64,000 nucleotides of DNA from Alviniconcha marisindica (lineage: Eukaryota; Mollusca; Gastropoda; Provannidae): assembly GCA_018857735.1 (NCBI GenBank), contig JABMCL010003304.1, forward strand, positions 17,501 through 81,500. Direction: 5' to 3'. The notes under the pieces were generated by a model. It was not told where the DNA came from. It did not search any database and saw only the letters and a program-made list of their open reading frames with translations. The translations under genes were made by a program, and so were the position numbers. Below, in pieces: positions 33,186 through 45,379 of this stretch; positions within the stretch are counted from its first letter, which is position 1, and each line of letters starts with the position of its first letter.

Positions 33186-33650
33186 ACCCATCACTGGCAC
33201 GCTTTTCAGTTACGGGTGACTGACTTCATTAGCCCTTTGCTCGTCCGTTCACTTCTCGAAGGATTTGACAACCAGTGGAAATGTCTCACTGGCACGCTTT
33301 TCAGCAACTTCGGATTGACTTCAGTCCTTTCACTTACTTCTCAAGGACTAGACCGACGCAGTGGTAACGTCTCACTGGCACGCTTTTCAGTGACGGGTGA
33401 CTGACTTCATCAGTCCTTCTGCTTCTCAAGAACTCGACTAACGCAGTGGAAATGTCTCGTTGGCACGCTTCTCAGTGACTTCGGATTGACTTCAGTCCTT
33501 TCACTTACTTCTCAAGGACTCGACTGACGCAGTAGGAATGTCTCACTGGCACACTTCTCAGTTACGGGTGTCTGACTTTATCAGTCAATGTCCGTTCGCT
33601 TCTCGAGGTCTGGAATGACGCAGTGAAAATGTCTCACTGGCACGTTCAGT
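33186..33650 (-). repeat. ~88-bp minisatellite in the LYPD6-like 5' leader/promoter
   Basis: About 5.5 copies anchored by CTCACTGGCACGCTTTTCAG at about 33190, 33284, 33370, 33452, 33540 and 33632. Two subtypes alternate: GTTACGGGTGACTGACTTCA and ACTTCGGATTGACTTCAG. So the real unit is a dimer of about 175 bases. The array ends 46 bases upstream of the start codon. Confidence 0.85.
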
Positions 33651-34450
33651 CCTTTGACTTCTCAAGGTCTCGTCTGACGTCGTTACGTTTTGTTCGGAGA
33701 TCACATCCAGAATCCGAACTCCTTTGCTACTTGCGCCATCGTGTTCACTGCGAGTATTGCAGGTTTATGTTGACATCACGAAAACGACAAGCTTCGCCTT
33801 TTGCGGCAGCCAGATTTACTTGGCAGGTGAAACACACACTTGCAAAGGGGGGGGAGGGGGGCGAGGAAAAACACATAAAAAAAACCTGTACCGCTGTTGG
33901 AAAGGCCCCAATCACGCAATCTCCGTGGGATCCATTTCACGAGCGGAACCCTGTGTACTGCGTCGTACAGAGAGTGGAAAGAAGCCAGCACAGAACAAAG
34001 ACAGGAGCCGGCACTCAATACAGAGGCCGTCTCACGGTGACGACGAAAAAGCGGCAGCTGAGTGAGCTTGGAATCGATCGCCCGACCTCCTCACAGATCG
34101 GGGCCGTTAAACCGTCTTCCTCTTCTCCCCGCTCACATGCCGGGTGGTTCGCATCGCCGCCAAGCGTTCTGCCGATCCTGCTGGTGGACACCTGTTTATT
34201 TCCAGTCGGAGGTGAGGAATTCACTCAGGGGTGTGACACGAAAACCCGTCTTGTTCCTTCAGGTTTGTCAATCATTGGTGGTCTCGTAGAAAGCGGCAGC
34301 TTTGCGGCTCCCTGCAACAGATTAAAACAGGAGCTGGTCATAAATCCCGGTGTCAATCATTTTCAAGTAGCAAGCTGAAGTTGTTCTTTTTCACAAAGAA
34401 CTCTCGGACTTGGCCATCTCTTCAAAAGCTGTGCCTATACACTACATGAT

Positions 34451-34505
34451 CCCGTCCCTAATAAGCCGTACGGTTTCTGTGGACGTTAAGCACCATGTTT
34501 AATTA
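34451..34505 (+). repeat. SINE family A tail fragment
   Basis: CCCGTCCCTAATAAGCCGTA, CGGTTTCTGTGGACGTTAAG, CACCATGTTTAATTAAC. Plus orientation, 5'-truncated. Confidence 0.7.
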
Positions 34506-34795
34506 ACTACATGATCAGTCGAGTTCAAAGACTTGGTGCTTGTGACAATGTGAGGTGCAAGCCGGGTGACACTGAAAATGAAATGAAAGTTTTCAGTATT
34601 AGCTGGTACAGCCGAAGGAAGCCGCATTCTTCTGTTGTCTCCACTCGGCCGCTGGCACGACCCCTTTCAGGACACACGCATACATTTTTTCCCCCCTGGA
34701 CAGAAACGTCGCAGTACGGTATAAAGTAAGTTACAAGATTTTCCTAGCACGGACAAAAGAAAGAAGCTAAAGTGCACTCACACTCACATTCAGAG

Positions 34796-34796
<1 letters not shown>

Positions 34797-34843
<47 letters not shown>
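34797..34843 (+). repeat. (AC)n microsatellite
   Basis: Perfect AC run. Confidence 0.96.
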
Positions 34844-34845
<2 letters not shown>

Positions 34846-34899
34846 CTCTTTTTAGACATGCACCCGGTCTGGTAACAAGTAGACTGCAAGTACACCCGT

Positions 34900-35130
34900 A
34901 GACCAGCCGTCGCCAGACCAAGCGCCGCCAGTCGACTTTAAAACTCATCCACGCTGCAACCGTTATCACATATTAACCTCTTCTCCCCGCCCAAACGTGC
35001 CTCAAGATCCAAAGCAGTCACCGTCTCGTCTAATCGCGCGGCGGCCCGTGCGGGCGCTAATTCCCCGGGATTACCGCCAGGGATGTAAAAGTTAACCGAG
35101 GTTAAACGAGCGCAGCTTTGGCAAGGTGGC
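34900..35130. promoter_or_regulatory. CpG-rich stretch, weak promoter candidate
   Basis: CpG density is visibly higher than in neighbours (for example CTAATCGCGCGGCGGCCCGT) and the stretch is unique. It lies 1.8 kb upstream of the LYPD6-like start codon. No TATA box or start element is convincing. Confidence 0.15.
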
Positions 35131-35642
35131 TACGAAAAGAAGATTCCGGTAATGCTACACACCGCTCCGGTTCTTTATGATTTTCTTATCTGACCGGGTC
35201 ACACAGTAACTGAATCCATACGGCAACGAGTTGAGTTCAGTTTCAAACATAACACGTTTTCACCTGCTGAAAACGCTTTTTAACTCCTCCAACTGTTAGC
35301 TATGCTTCTGTCAAACGAACTACTTAGTAGCCAAGGGGAAACGAAAAGCAGATCAGGAAAGGAGGAGATACAGTGACAGTAGAGATAACAACCGTATGTG
35401 ATTGTCGAGTGGCAGAATCTAATGTCACTTACTTATTTAAATACGCTTTAGTTTGTTTCAGAAACTGCAGTAGACGAGTTGAAACATTTCAAATGCGATG
35501 AATGTTGCCTCAAATATGTAGCGATGGAAGGAAACAGCTGATTCTAGCGTTGAAACAAAGCAAGACTTCCGTGTCAACCTTCGCTACTGATACTTTGTAT
35601 TGCGCGTGTAGGTTATTTTGTGGCTTCATATCTTGGTTGGTG

Positions 35643-35643
<1 letters not shown>

Positions 35644-35680
<37 letters not shown>
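35644..35680 (+). repeat. (GT)n microsatellite
   Basis: About 18 GT units. Confidence 0.95.
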
Positions 35681-35683
<3 letters not shown>

Positions 35684-36555
35684 TGTGTGAGAGAGTGAGT
35701 GTGCATGTGTAAGTGTGTTGTTGTTGTTCTGAATGACATGAGCCGAGTGAAGCATGGCCCACCATGTAGACTAGCAAAGCAAAACTCCGAACATAAATAT
35801 GATAAAACAAAACTGCGTCGTTCCGAACGCGTCTACTTCCCCACGTGCGTCAAAACGAGTCTGCCGCGTCCCCATCGCAGTCACCGATGCCGGGGTGGAC
35901 ACATATTATATCCAAACCGCTTGGACCGCAGAAACCCTTTCAGAGCCGTTCCAAAGGGGCCCTCCGCGACCAGAGAGAGACGTCTCTGGTAGAGCTGTGC
36001 GCGATTAAAACGCCATTAATCAAAACTGTTTGACTGAACTGCACACCCTGGCGTGAAAGACGACGTCCTTGGATCATGTTCCATAATCGGCAGACCCCGA
36101 GGAGCGGAATCTTTTCACAGGGCACACTGAAGACGAGAGAAAGTGTTTCCATGCCCTCCCCCCTTGCCACTTGAAAAAAACAGAAACGCCCTTCAAGCCG
36201 CTTTCTTTCACGTTTCCCGCGGTTTTCCGGTATACGCTCACGATCTATTGTCCACGGCCAGCCTCTCCGCAGACCCAATACGCACAAATTTCGGAAGCCT
36301 TTGAGCTGGTCCTTACAAAAAATGAGCCAGTGACGCTCTGTCAAGCCAGTCTAGGTGATGGTGAAGACTGTAATTTTGTTCTCACAACACTGTCACAGGG
36401 TGCCTGCGTTAAGACATTTTTCACATAACTACACTAACGCATCATGACCATTTCATCCCATTTTCACGATACTGATGTTCTGTTTGTTTCGTTGCAGTAA
36501 CAGACGGCTGGATGTTATTATTATTGTTGTTGTTATTATTCATCGCTTTTATACC

Positions 36556-36700
36556 GCACTATTCTTTGTTCTCGAGCAGACTCATTGCGCACATGTCGCA
36601 TGTGATTCTGAAAGTGTGACTGAATTCCCTCTCTCTCTCTTTTATAGCGTGTATTTTTTAATATCCACGAAAGTAATGTACTGACAGCGATCTTTGGTTG
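36556..36700 (+). repeat. Dispersed element shared with 42012-42180
   Basis: Both copies have CTC(A/G)AGCAGACTC, a GCATG(C/T)GATTCTGAA segment, TTTTTTA and a GAAGTGGTATACTTACAGCG-type end. A related copy in the other orientation ends near 44600 (GTCTGCTCGAG, TAGCGCCCTATAAAATTAAA). Confidence 0.6.
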
Positions 36701-37182
36701 TTGCATGGCTGGTACATACAATACTATATCCGGTTGTAATACTACAGCCTGCTGCCGGTTCACTGTTGTTGCAGCTGCCGATGCCCGTCGTCGTGTTCAG
36801 CTTGTCACAAGCTGCCGCTGTTGTACCCGTACCGTTTCCGCCTTTAAAAATTCGGTTGAAACCAATCTGGTCGGTTTGTCATTAACTTCTAGCCGGGTAC
36901 AAGTCATGAAATGTTGGAATTTCGAGTGCCTTCGGTGAACCATCGTCTCCTCGCTTTAATGAACAAGTTGTAGATCTATGCATGCATTTTTTGCATGCAT
37001 TGTTCTATGACAAAATGTGTTTTGCCCTGATATAACCGTCATGGCTGACCGGGCGTTAAAAATCTATTATCTATCTACCTATCTTGGCCTTCACTGACGG
37101 GTAGTGATGTCTCGGCGCACAGAGCAGGGTGTACAGTGAAGTGCTGCGATGTTGCGACAGTCGAAAGGGATGGTAATTGCAC

Positions 37183-37475
37183 GGGCCAGGTTTGGCCTAG
37201 CGGTAAGGCGTTAGGCTGGTAAGCTAAGCAGAGGGACATCGGTTCGAATCCGCTTCGGCTCTCCTTTCTCTTCAAAAGTTATGATCTTGTGACTTTGTCC
37301 TTCACAATTAATGAAACATTAAAATGGTTCTCATCGCTGCCCATCTTAATGCAGGAGTCATTCTGGTGGTGACAGTGTAGCGATATATAATCTCCCTCTT
37401 CCCCTACCTCCACCTCCCAGTCCCTAATAAGCCTTATGGTTTCTGTGGACGTTAAGCACCATGTTTACTTACTTA
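37183..37475 (+). repeat. SINE family A copy, sense orientation
   Basis: Best copy to read directly: GGTTTGGCCTAGCGGTAAGG (A box), CATCGGTTCGAATCCGCTTC (B box), CGGCTCTCCTTTCTCTTC, a body with GAAACATTAAAATGG and GGTGGTGACAGTGTAGCGAT, and the tail GTCCCTAATAAGCC, TTTCTGTGGACGTTAAGCAC, CATGTTTACTTAC. Confidence 0.85.
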
Positions 37476-37816
37476 CTCTGGACCTCTCGACTTTTATCTC
37501 TGGAACTCTCTCCGGGCAGGTTGGCAAAAACGTCTCGTGCCGAATGAATCTAGGTCACATGACACCTACTCAGCGGGCTGTGTCTTTCGCCCCACCTCGC
37601 CACTGGAGACACTTTGGTGATCCGAAACCATTCCTCAACAAAGTGATAAAAAGGAAATATTTGTAAACCGCCAACCTCTAACACACACGAAAAAGAGCTC
37701 GGAGCGCTGTACAGAATCATATTTAAACACCCTGAGACGGCACAAGCAGAAAACGACAATAACAATGATTACAAGTAATCCAGACCACAAGAAGCCAAAC
37801 AGCAAGACCTCCATGC

Positions 37817-37849
37817 CCCCCCCCCCCCCCCCCCCCCCCTCCTCCCATA
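37817..37849 (+). repeat. Poly-C tract
   Basis: About 23 C bases, then TCCTCCC and ACACACACA. Confidence 0.85.
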
Positions 37850-37944
37850 TACACACACAACAACTGAATCAAGTAACAACAAGCATTATTACAACTCAAG
37901 ACACTTGGGTTAATAGAAACCATTCCTCAAAAAAGTAGCCACAA

Positions 37945-38520
37945 GAATCGTCACTGATCAAGACACTTTAGTTGACAGAAACAAAGCCGTGACAAAGTAA
38001 CCACAGATCAAGACGCCTTGGTTAAAACAAGCCTTATCACAAGCATCATCACTGATCTCACTGGTCAAGACACTCTGGTCGACAGAAATCATTCCTCAGC
38101 AAAGTAGCCACAAGCATCGTCACTGATCAAGACACTTTGGTTGACAGAAACAAAGCCGTAGCAAAGTAACTACAAGCATAATCACAGATCAAGACACTTT
38201 GGTTAACAGAAGCCAATCCATGTAATCACAAACATCATCACAGATCAAGACACTTTGGTTAACAATAACAGAAGCCAGTCCATGTAATCACAAACATCAT
38301 CACAGATCAAGACACTTTGGTTAACAATAACAGAAGCCAGTCCATGTAATCACAAGCATCATCACTGATCAAGACACTTTGGTTAACAATAACAGAAGCC
38401 AGTCCATGTAATCACAAGCATCATCACTGATCAAGACACTTTGGTTAACAGAAGCCAGTCCATATAATCACAAGCATCATCACTACATGATCAAGACACT
38501 TTGGTTAACAAAAGCCAATC
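37945..38520 (+). repeat. ~62-bp minisatellite, about 9 copies
   Basis: Unit includes ATCAAGACACTTTGGTTAAC, AGAAGCCAGTCCATGTAATC and ACAAGCATCATCACTG. The right-hand copies are nearly identical; the left ones diverged (GACAGAAACAAAGCCGT variants). Confidence 0.88.
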
Positions 38521-40070
38521 TATGAAACCACAAGCGACATCACCCGTCACAACACAGCACGCAGGACGTACCAAGCAAGAGATACATGTAGGACTGTTCT
38601 TCATTCCACCATCTCCGGCGACGATGCTGAAACTTTCCTCTGTCTTTTCCCACCAGGACAAAACAGTGCACGGAGCGTCAGTAACCGTCAGTGTTTTATG
38701 TCGCTGTCGTGTGCCCGCGACGTCAGTGCTGCCCCGTGTATTGACCGCCGCTCGTCAGACTGAATGACTCACTGATGCACTCACAGCAACAGCACAGCAC
38801 AGCGCAGCACCCCGCTCTACGGCAAAATCACCGTCAGCTTCCTTCTACTGATGCTGCTGCTGTGGAAAAAAAACTTGGCTCTTCTGTCCATCCCAGTGAT
38901 TCACTTCGGGGGCGTGGAGCATTTTGGCAATTGGACCCAAACAGGAGAGCTGGAAGGTTTGAAAGGGCAGAAGCTGTGGCAAATTATATGGGATCCAGAG
39001 CCGTTTTAGAGTCGTCAGACCAGGCTAGCTGGCATGTCTGCTTTTTGTTTCGTTTCATTTGTTTCATAGCCTAAGATTAACTACTCTCTGGAAATGGTAA
39101 AGCTGTTTACTTGTAGAAGTTGTATATTTGAAAATGGCTTTTTGGACTGGAAGTGCGAATCACTGTATTCACTGATTCAGTTTCAGTCGACTGATTTGTA
39201 AAACGGCTGTCTGCTGGCAACAAGTACATAACCGAGGCTTCACCTGTGACTGTTATTTCGCCCCATGCCGGGGACGGCACGTCTTCAGTCCTTATTGATT
39301 TCCCATTACATCTCCATCGATTGGTTATAATGTCGCAAGAGGTATTTATTTCCAGCATCAGTGTAAAAACACACCACAGTAGTAACCAGGAAAACCTGTG
39401 CTTCTGCTGGCCTGGTGATTTCAGTTCAATGCGTGTGTGACAGCGCTGCGTACTCCACTACCACGTCTTTTTTCTTTCTTCTTCTTTTTCTCGATGTGTC
39501 TGATCAACTCCATCACATTCTCCAACATCAACCACCCCAGGGGAACAAAGATGGAGTCCCTAGGGGGCGATGGACTTCCATGTTGCTCCAAGAAACAGAT
39601 CACCTTGTTTAACGCCAAGTGAGCCGCCAGATGTCATCACAACTATCAGGACGAAACCGTAAAAGAACACTAACCTTCTACCGCAAACAAAGAAAAGTAA
39701 GTTTGTTCTTGGATATTAAAGTCCTATCAACAGCATTGGGTCAGCTCAGGCCAATCACACAGTCAAAATTCTTTCAGTCACGCCAGTTCAAAACAAGTCA
39801 CCAAATCACTAGCGAAAAGCTGGACCACAATTCCGGACACCACACACTCAACAGCAAACGCAACCAAGTCAAAAACGCTCTCAACAAGTAACCACAAGCA
39901 CACCTCAGCACTGACCTTTCTCCTAACTGCAAACAACAGAGGTATCACATTTTCCAAGCATGAACCTACAAACAATATGTACTGCGTGGACTCAACCGAG
40001 GCGAGAAAACATGAAATCACAAACACGTCTGATTACGAAACCGTGAAAGGACATCATTCTAACCTCTACC

Positions 40071-40072
<2 letters not shown>

Positions 40073-40132
<60 letters not shown>
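40073..40132 (+). repeat. (GA)n microsatellite
   Basis: GA run with one GG interruption. Confidence 0.95.
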
Positions 40133-40133
<1 letters not shown>

Positions 40134-40394
40134 GCCACATCAAGACAATAAAAGCCAACAACGACCATGTATAAACACACAGTTCACTCATTAACAACTA
40201 ATGAAAAGCATTAACCTCAATATCAATGTTCTCCAGAATGCATCAACATAAGAGTTGTAACATTAACAGTCAACTTTTATATAATACACACACACACACA
40301 CACACACAGGGGCAAAACAATTCATCAAATCTCAAAAGCAAAGTCTGATCTACTGTTATGATACATGCCACTTTACGAGAATTTTTTTTTTTTT

Positions 40395-40580
40395 TACAGA
40401 ACCTGAATGAAATGAGAAAGTAGAAGTGCAGTACTTCTGGTAATGAGCAACCGAAGCATGCAAAACTAATGTAATCTGACCTACTCCAGGCTTGAAAGAG
40501 AGAACCTTTGATAGCTATGGATTTTCAACAGAGGGAGCCTTAATTTGTACGTCCATGGTACCATACTGCGGGACCACAAA
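40395..40580 (+). repeat. Dispersed element, family D
   Basis: TGACCTACTCCAGGCTTGAA, CCTTTGATAGCTATGGATTT and CGTCCATGGTACCATAC match the other D copies. Confidence 0.5.
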
Positions 40581-40662
40581 AAAAATGTCAGACTTCAGGC
40601 GGTTTCATCGATATAAAATTATGGCTTAAACTGAGCCAACGGAAAAGACCAGTTTTCAACCG

Positions 40663-40732
40663 CGTGGCATTTGTTCGTATGTATTCCACAGGATATAGGT
40701 ACCGTGGAATATACGAACAAATGTCATGCGAT
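40663..40732. repeat. Imperfect inverted repeat (hairpin), ~25-base arms
   Basis: GCATTTGTTCGTATGTATTC CAC on the left pairs with GTGGAATATACGAACAAATG on the right, with a two-base bulge. GATATAGGTAC occurs in the loop and again just after the right arm. Confidence 0.8.
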
Positions 40733-41059
40733 ATAGGTACGTGCGCAGTAAACAGAAGACAGCACGTGTTGACAGCACCTGTCGGTCTAAAAACCGATGG
40801 CTGAATGACACGGCGTGGTGCGGAGTGTAAATGATTGATGGTACATAAAAAGGCAAACTCGGCCCATGCCGCGGTTTGCTGCTGACACTGTGCGCACACT
40901 GTCCACGTCTTCTGGCTTCACGTCTTACTGTTCCAGCGGTAATGCGTGTTATTAATTCCTAGTAAATGCAGGTCGACAAACTCTGAATTGACCGATTCTT
41001 CATACTGAACGTCCTGTCAACCGCGATGGTCATATCAGGGCAATACGTAAGCTCATCAA

Positions 41060-41265
41060 ATCAAAAATAAAAGTCTAATTCACTTGACATCGTTCATTTT
41101 ATGGCGGAAAAGTACTGGAATAAATCAAAGTTGAATGAATTGATAGAAGTGCAGAAATTAGGCAGACAAAATTCCTGGCAACAGGCGAAGCCTGTACTAT
41201 ATTCATTGTCATCTACAGCAGGATGAAGAAAAGATACCCTTTCATAGCTCTGGATTTCATAGTTT
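41060..41265 (+). repeat. Dispersed element, family D
   Basis: GAAGTGCAGAAATTAGGCAG, GGCAACAGGCGAAGCC and CTTTCATAGCTCTGGATTTC. It runs directly into a reverse-transcriptase-like C-terminus. Confidence 0.5.
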
Positions 41266-41276
41266 GCGAGCCTTTT

Positions 41277-41387
41277 CCAACTCGGCTACCAAGCTCTGGC
41301 CGGAATGCCCTACCACGAACACCCAGGGAAGCAGACTCCTTGGCGGCTTTCCGAAGACGTCTGAAAACCCATCTATTCTGTGAATGA
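41277..41387 (+). pseudogene. C-terminal remnant of a non-LTR retroelement reverse transcriptase
   Basis: The frame reads NALPRTPREADSLAAFRRRL then KTHLFCE and stop. This is the usual end of LINE-type RT ORFs (W-N-x-L-P ... S-L-x-x-F-K/R-x-x-L-K-T-x-L-F). Only about 37 codons survive here. A second, damaged copy follows at 41467. Confidence 0.7.
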
Positions 41388-41466
41388 CTTTGCACCATAT
41401 GTTTACTTCTTTTTCTTTATTTTAATTATTGTGCCTTTCTATTCCCCCCCTCCCCCCCCCCCTACC

Positions 41467-41570
41467 CTCTGGCCGAATGCCCTACCGACCCCAGGGAGCA
41501 GACTCCTGCGGCTTCCGAGACGTCTGAAACCCATCTATTCTGTGATGATTTGCACATTTCTTTTCTTTTT
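41467..41570 (+). pseudogene. Second RT remnant with many single-base losses
   Basis: Same text as 41295-41400, but at least eight single or double bases are missing, mostly in short homopolymers (for example GGAATG to GAATG, CTGAAAACC to CTGAAACC). The frame is destroyed. The end ATGCGCTATAAAAGCG resembles other mollusc retroelement tails. Confidence 0.7.
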
Positions 41571-42011
41571 TAATTATTTGTATCCATACGTTCATGGAAC
41601 CATGCGCTATAAAAGCGGACATCACCATCGATTCTCGTCAGCTCAAACCTAGCGGTGTAGTTCTGAAGGGGAAAACGAGTTGCGCACTGACGTGAAAGCC
41701 CGTACTTCCTCTACCTCCGAGTCGACTGGCATCTGAGTGGCCTATGAATAGCCGATAGCATTACTGAGCTCAATGGCAGAGCCGTGTACGGCCTGGCAGA
41801 TCAGACAGATAATCAATTGGTGGCTCTCAACAACAATAGCGACACGGTGTCGGTGCAGATGGCCGTTACTCTATGAGGACCCACAGTCGCTGCCGCAAGA
41901 GATGACGTGGCGTGACATGGACGCCGCCGGCAGGTATCCACAGACGACAGTCAGATCCAACACCGCCCAGTAACAAGCCACGCTGATGATCGTTTTTTTG
42001 TTTGTTTTGTT

Positions 42012-42180
42012 TTAACATGACGCTATTCTCCGCTCTCAAGCAGACTCGCTGCACTCTTGTTGCATGCGATTCTGAACGAGTGACTGTCGCTTTTTACCAT
42101 GGGTATATATATGTTCATGCTTTTTACAGCGCGTTTTTTACTATCCGCCGAAGTGGTATACTTACAGCGCTCTTACATGG
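42012..42180 (+). repeat. Dispersed element shared with 36556-36700
   Basis: CTCTCAAGCAGACTCGCTGC, GCATGCGATTCTGAACGAGT and CCGAAGTGGTATACTTACAG. Confidence 0.6.
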
Positions 42181-42599
42181 CTGAAGCCACGTCAAATTGC
42201 AGTGCCCTCTGGCGCGTTCTGTGTACACCATCCAACATGCTACCGTCAGCTACGTCACTTCATGCAAAGCCACATACGTGGGATGAATGCGTGTTTAGCT
42301 GTAACCTGCACCCTGCACTTTTGGCAGAATGACCGCGATCTTTTACGTGCTACTGCGATAACACAGACCGGAAACGATAAAATCGAATCAGATTGAGCTC
42401 TTGTAACAGAATGAAGCAATTAACCCCACGCCAAGAGATTAATGGGATGCCTATTACCTACATCGTCCCTCAAGAACCGAAGGATAAAAAAAACAGACGA
42501 AGATGCCGACGCTACTGGCAAAGTCAGAAGCGGTTCAGGAGGATCCAGATTCAGCGATCTGACGCGACAGTACAGAACCAGCCTGAACGGCCATGAAGT

Positions 42600-43420
42600 C
42601 AACTAGGCGTTAAACCCTATGGGCAGGTTGAAATACACGTGTCCCTTGTGTCTGGTGGGCCGACAAAGTGACAACGCAGGTGTCCAGGCAAGCCTCCAGA
42701 CTCGGATCTCTCGAAATACATAATGGAACAGGACAGAATCAATTCATTCCCGTGCAAGGGCCCCCAGTCAGTGATTTTACCCATGGAAAAGGTCATGGCT
42801 ACCGTCTGGACTGTCGCCCCGCGACAGCGCAGATGTCCCGGGAGATCTAAGCCGAGATTTGACCACATCGCCCCAACGCGGTAAAAACGGGGAAGAGACA
42901 AGACCAGGCAAGGAGATCCATTTACCTCACTTCTCTGTTTTCCCTGTCAACCTTTCCTTTCACCTTCTCAATTATCAAACAGGGACCAAAGCCCGAGGGG
43001 AGGGCAAGAGAAGGCCAGCCCAATGCTACACATGCAGCCCGTCACAAGGAGGAAGGAGAAAGGCAAAAGTTGCTATCCATTTGGGCTGCGCAAGCCACGG
43101 CTGTTTGGGCTCAAGTCATATTCTGATCGCGCAGAGGCGGAGACAACCTGAGGCTTGGCAGCAGTGCCCAAACAGAAATCTGGGGCATGTTTCAAGTTGC
43201 GCCACAGCCGGCCGTGCACGCAGCAGCAAGCGCGAGGTCTTGTGGCTCGGACAAACTGATCAAAGGACGGATCGCGGTTCTCACCAGCGTGCCCAACACA
43301 CGTGCAGTGAGTTATCCAGCAGTCCCATTGGGGGACCAGCCTTCCAGCCGCCCTGTCTGTTTGTCCGTCTTGTACCTATGTTTCTTCTTGGCGCGATCTC
43401 ATCAAAGAATGCAGGTCACA
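42600..43420. other. Unassigned GC-richer stretch
   Basis: An open frame of 192 codons runs from 42859 to 43437 on the plus strand. Its product has no recognisable domain and there are no convincing splice sites. I treat it as chance. Confidence 0.3.
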
Positions 43421-43625
43421 CTCAACGGTGGACTTAACCCAGAAATACCACAGCATGGGTCTGGAGTCTGACACATGTACTACTGCACACTAATAATAAT
43501 AACTAGTAAATAATTAAAGAACAACACTCAACGGGTGTGGACTTAACAACCAAGAAATTCCCCAGCAAGTGTCTGGAGTCAATGATACATGTACTACTGC
43601 ACACTAATTGTAATAATAAATAATT
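43421..43625 (+). repeat. ~105-bp direct duplication
   Basis: GGTGGACTTAACCCAGAAAT ... GTCTGGAGTC ... ACATGTACTACTGCACACTA occurs twice with scattered changes. It is followed by AAAGCGCAAAATCATGTCCG, a repeat also present at 11655-11700. Confidence 0.8.
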
Positions 43626-44349
43626 AATTCAAGTATTTGTAAAGCGCAAAATCATGTCCGTAGAGACTATTCTAAGCGGACACACACACGAGCAGACTGA
43701 CTATACAAAGCTGAATTTACGCACAACTTAAAACAGACGAGACGGATGAAGACAGCAGCACGGAACGGAAAGCATGGCTACAGTTTTGGGAAAAAATATT
43801 TTTGAGGTCTGAGCTACGGGAACCCACACTACCAGTGCCAGTGAAACGTACAGCATCACGTACCCGTCCTAACACCCGGTCGTGCTTTAACACATTGCCT
43901 AAGAATTGGCCATAAATCCAACACCAAACACGCGCAGTTACTACTCCGGTCCCGAGCGATTGGATTACCCCACATTAAGCTAACACGCACGGGAAGTTTC
44001 GCCTGCCTGGCACCCCGAGGACTCAACAAAGCCGGACCTGCAAAGTGGCCAGACTGTTATTGAGCTGTGTGTGGACGGGTCAATATTTAAAAGGGAAATG
44101 AGCCGTGGGATCGCCGCATCTTACGAACACTGTGCCAGAGGTCCACATTTGCCGACCCCTGCCACCTGCTTCGAGTCAGGGGCCGCCAGCACGTGCACAC
44201 CGTACACTCATAGTCACGGGTTACAGGGCGGACAGTCCGTGTGGGACAATGGGCGTTCGCGTTCACACTCATCAGAAAACCTTCCCAGTAAACTCGGTTA
44301 AAAGCGACAGTCCTAAGCAGAATCACTGCACCTTGTCAGCAAGTGGCTG

Positions 44350-44625
44350 GACATTTATTACATATAAATTTTGCAAAAGGTTCATAAAAGCACGTTACAG
44401 ATCATGTATGTACTCCAAAACAGATTGTTGCTGGACGCTACACGTGCAAAAAGATCACAAAAGCATGTTAAAGATCCTGCATGTATTCCATGTCAGAGTT
44501 CGGTGGATTGTTTGACACATTAAAATAATCCAGCATGTACTAAAAACGTGAAGCGCACTGGGTCTGCTCGAGTGCGGAGAATAAATAGCGCCCTATAAAA
44601 TTAAAAGCGATCAATAATAATAATA
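44350..44625 (+). repeat. SINE-like dispersed element
   Basis: Contains AAAGATCCTGCATGTATTCC ATGTCAGAGTTCGGTGG, then TCTGCTCGAGTGCGGAGAAT AAATAGCGCCCTATAAAATT. The end resembles 23715-23765. Confidence 0.5.
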
Positions 44626-44645
44626 CGGATGTTGTCGACATGTAT

Positions 44646-44885
44646 GGGAGCCCGCTTGGCCTAGCGGTAAACCGTGAAGCTGGTAAGCAGCACGATCCAG
44701 GTTCAAGTCTGCTTCGGCTCTCCCCTCTCTTCAAAAGTTGTGGTCTGTGGACACTGCCTTGTGAGTTCGTCCCTCGCAATTAATGAAACATTAAAATGGC
44801 TCTCCTCGCTGCCCATCTTAATGCGAGGGTCATTCTGGTGGTGACAATATAGCGTTAGGTATAGTCTCCATCTTGCCCCACCTCC
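44646..44885 (+). repeat. SINE family A copy, tail truncated
   Basis: GAGCCCGCTTGGCCTAGCGG, GATCCAGGTTCAAGTCTGCT (variant B box), TCGGCTCTCCCCTCTCTTCA and the A body. The shared tail module is missing. Confidence 0.78.
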
Positions 44886-45379
44886 CGGGATCTTGGTCTC
44901 CGCCAGTACCTCTTCGGAGACAATACGGCGTTATGTTCATATATAGATGTCGACACCTGCTGCAGGACCAGTATAATCCAATGAACCAGATATTAAACTT
45001 GTTGCACACACGCTATCGATTTCTCACACTCCGTCATGCACCTACACTTCACAGTGATCTACTCTAATGCACCGCGACAGTACAGCCGCATAATGACCGC
45101 ATCTGCCAACCATTAATTAGGCTCTGATCAGATGAACGTAGAACAAGTTGAAGTATGGCTTCCAGTTTAATTCACGGGTTGTGGCTATAGCCATGTGGAT
45201 TTTATGGCCCTCATTGACAAATCCAATTACCGAGACATGAAAGTACACCTGAATCGTATAACATGTTGATCAAAGGTGTCAGTGTCAGCGACAAACTGAC
45301 ATGTGATCTTTGTGGATCTGTGCGGGAGATCGTGACTAAATACGATCTTTTGCTAAACTTGACCCAACAAACAAAACTC

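Noticed and set aside
33623..34378. 251-codon open frame on the plus strand
   Set aside because: It starts inside the 88-bp minisatellite, has no recognisable domain, and is divergent to the well-supported minus-strand gene.
37183..37260. Functional tRNA gene
   Set aside because: A and B boxes are present, but the T stem is mismatched and the sequence recurs with a SINE body, tail and target-site duplications.
42859..43437. 192-codon open frame on the plus strand
   Set aside because: Arg/Ser/Gln-rich translation with no motif; length is plausible by chance in a locally GC-rich stretch.
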